DNA of 64,000 nt, taken from the NCBI GenBank assembly GCA_051891855.1, contig JBJFFP010000024.1:1-64000 (forward strand). Reading direction: 5' to 3'. Source of the DNA: SFDP01 sp051891855 (GTDB lineage: Bacteria; Bacillota; Clostridia; Lachnospirales; Lachnospiraceae). The notes below the pieces were generated by a model. That model saw only the letters and a list, made by a program, of their open reading frames with translations, was not told the origin of the DNA and made no database searches. Of this stretch, positions 62,888 to 64,000 are shown piece after piece; the stretch's first letter is position 1, and each line of letters starts with the position of its first letter. The translations under genes and the position numbers were made by a program.

Positions 62888-63838
62888 TTACTGCCTGTAT
62901 GTCCTCTCACTGATAATAAATCTGGGTCTTGCCTTGGTTTCCAGATAAATCTTTCCAATATATTCACCCAGTACACCGAAACAAATCAGCTGTACACCGC
63001 TTAGGAAGCATATGATGCTGGTCATACTGGCCCAGCCGCTGACTGCCTCTCCCCTCAGGTGAACCACTACCGACCAGATAACCCCGATAAAGCTTAAAAA
63101 GGCAATGAGAAGCCCTAGGGTCATAATCATCCGTATGGGACGGATACTCAGACTGGTAATACCATCAAAGGCCAGTGCCAGCATTTTCCTCAGGGGATAA
63201 TGACTGGTTCCTGCCTGACGCTGATGCCGTTCATAATATACACTGGTGCTTTTAAAGCCTACCAGCGGAATCATACCTCTTAAATAGATATTTACCTCTT
63301 TAAATTCTGCCAGCTCTTCTAATACTCTTGCCGATAGAAGGCGATAATCTGCATGGTTAAATACCACATCTGCTCCAAACCATCTCAGCACTTTATAATA
63401 GCCTTCAGCCGTAGCCCGTTTAAAAAAGGTATCCGTATCCCTTTTACTGCGTACACCGTAAACTACGTCACAGCCGTTTAAATATTCATCGATCATGGCA
63501 TCCATGGCATTAATATCATCCTGACCATCACAATCGATGGTGATGCTGATATCACATTTATCTTTAACTTCCATAAGGCCGGCCAGTACCGCATTCTGAT
63601 GTCCCCGATTGCGGCTTAAGGCAATTCCTTCTATACACTTCTCCCGGCAGGATAAATCGCAAATAATCTGCCATGTTCTGTCCTTACTGCCGTCATTAAC
63701 AAATAAAGTCTTACTTTTTTCCGAAATCTTTCCTTTTTCAATCAACTGTGTGATTTTTTCTGCAAACAGCTTGCCGGTGACAGGTAATACTTCTTCTTCA
63801 TTATAGCAGGGGACCACGATATATAATATGGGTTTCAT
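62888..63838 (-). CDS. GT2 polyprenyl-phosphate glycosyltransferase (GtrB/DPM-like)
   Basis: The 316-residue protein has a GT-A domain: YIVVPCYNEEEVLPVTGKLF, FVNDGSKDRTWQII, ALSRNRGHQNAVLAGL, TIDCDGQDDINAMDAM, YGVRSKRDTDTFFKR and ERHQRQAGTSHYPLRKM. Two C-terminal membrane helices (about 235-258 and 270-292) follow. This is the GtrB type that makes polyprenyl-phospho-glucose or similar. GGAGT lies 7 bases before the ATG. Its start overlaps the preceding gene's stop by 4 bases (ATGA). Confidence 0.9.
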   Translation of the reverse strand: MKPILYIVVPCYNEEEVLPVTGKLFAEKITQLIEKGKISEKSKTLFVNDGSKDRTWQIICDLSCREKCIEGIALSRNRGHQNAVLAGLMEVKDKCDISITIDCDGQDDINAMDAMIDEYLNGCDVVYGVRSKRDTDTFFKRATAEGYYKVLRWFGADVVFNHADYRLLSARVLEELAEFKEVNIYLRGMIPLVGFKSTSVYYERHQRQAGTSHYPLRKMLALAFDGITSLSIRPIRMIMTLGLLIAFLSFIGVIWSVVVHLRGEAVSGWASMTSIICFLSGVQLICFGVLGEYIGKIYLETKARPRFIISERTYRQ

Positions 63839-64000
63839 TTCATGTACTCCTTTTCGGAATCATTTTCCTTAGTAAAGTTAATCGTTTCTTTTCCATAATA
63901 TAATCTGATTCCGGAATGCCATTCGTCTGCCTCCTCTGGGTTTAACAGCTCCGGTATCTGATTCAGGGGATCAAGCACTACATCCTTTTCTTCACTTTGT
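63835..64000 (-). CDS. C-terminus of an unidentified protein, cut by the window edge
   Basis: Minus strand, open to the edge: the last 54 codons are hydrophilic and acidic, with VVLDPLNQIPELLNPEEADE, WHSGIRLYYGKETINF and the end SEKEYMK, then TGA. The stop overlaps the start of the GT2 gene (ATGA), which shows translational coupling. I do not recognise the family. The context suggests another cell-surface glycan gene. Confidence 0.75.
   Translation of the reverse strand, partial: QSEEKDVVLDPLNQIPELLNPEEADEWHSGIRLYYGKETINFTKENDSEKEYMK

Noticed and set aside
1..64000. tRNA or rRNA genes, insertion sequences, integrase or phage attachment sites
   Set aside because: I found no cloverleaf, rRNA motif, transposase, integrase or flanking target duplications, also not at the edges of the insertion near rplA and rplJ.

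Overview
The window reads as chromosomal DNA of a low-GC Gram-positive anaerobe, most likely a Lachnospiraceae-type member of Clostridia. The grounds are AGGAGG-type ribosome binding sites, TTGACA/TATAAT promoters, the order rpmG-secE-nusG-rplK-rplA ... rplJ-rplL-rpoB-rpoC-rpsL-rpsG, and very large secreted proteins built of BspA-type leucine-rich, InlB-like, Big_2 and MBG-like repeats. The family-level assignment is an inference; there is no rRNA or tRNA in the window.

Positions 1-22323 hold the transcription and translation core on the minus strand: rpsG (start only), rpsL, rpoC, rpoB, rplL, rplJ, rplA, rplK, nusG, secE and rpmG. It has recognisable promoters, an L10-type leader and terminators. 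Its oddity is a 10-kb, translationally coupled pair of giant secreted proteins (9838-19931) placed between rplA and rplJ, two genes that are normally adjacent.

Positions 22486-27035 form a tight minus-strand operon: a DUF6056-like membrane protein, a CotH-like kinase, a VTC-type polyphosphate polymerase-like protein and a DUF4956 membrane protein. Positions 27192-31971 are plus strand: a GT39-like glycosyltransferase and an acyltransferase-3 protein preceded by copies of one promoter module, an orphan FliD-like protein behind a sigma-28-like -10 and a structured leader, and a coiled-coil protein carrying a 45-bp tandem repeat.

Positions 32119-36194 encode a secreted subtilisin-family protease and, just upstream in the same operon, a small membrane-anchored protein that resembles the protease's own propeptide. 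Positions 36343-41256 encode a giant four-module secreted protein of beta-solenoid appearance.

Positions 41343-64000 are a cell-surface polysaccharide or glycolipid locus. It has three MBOAT O-acyltransferases, each followed by an SGNH-like partner, two polyprenyl-phosphate-type GT2 enzymes, a UbiA-like enzyme resembling phosphoribosyl-polyprenyl-phosphate synthases with a HAD phosphatase, several GT-C membrane glycosyltransferases, a GT4-like enzyme, a GDSL esterase and a small HTH protein. A coherent reading is that GT2 and UbiA enzymes charge polyprenyl phosphate with sugars inside the cell, GT-C enzymes use these donors outside, and the MBOAT/SGNH pairs acylate the product. The substrate is not deducible from sequence alone.
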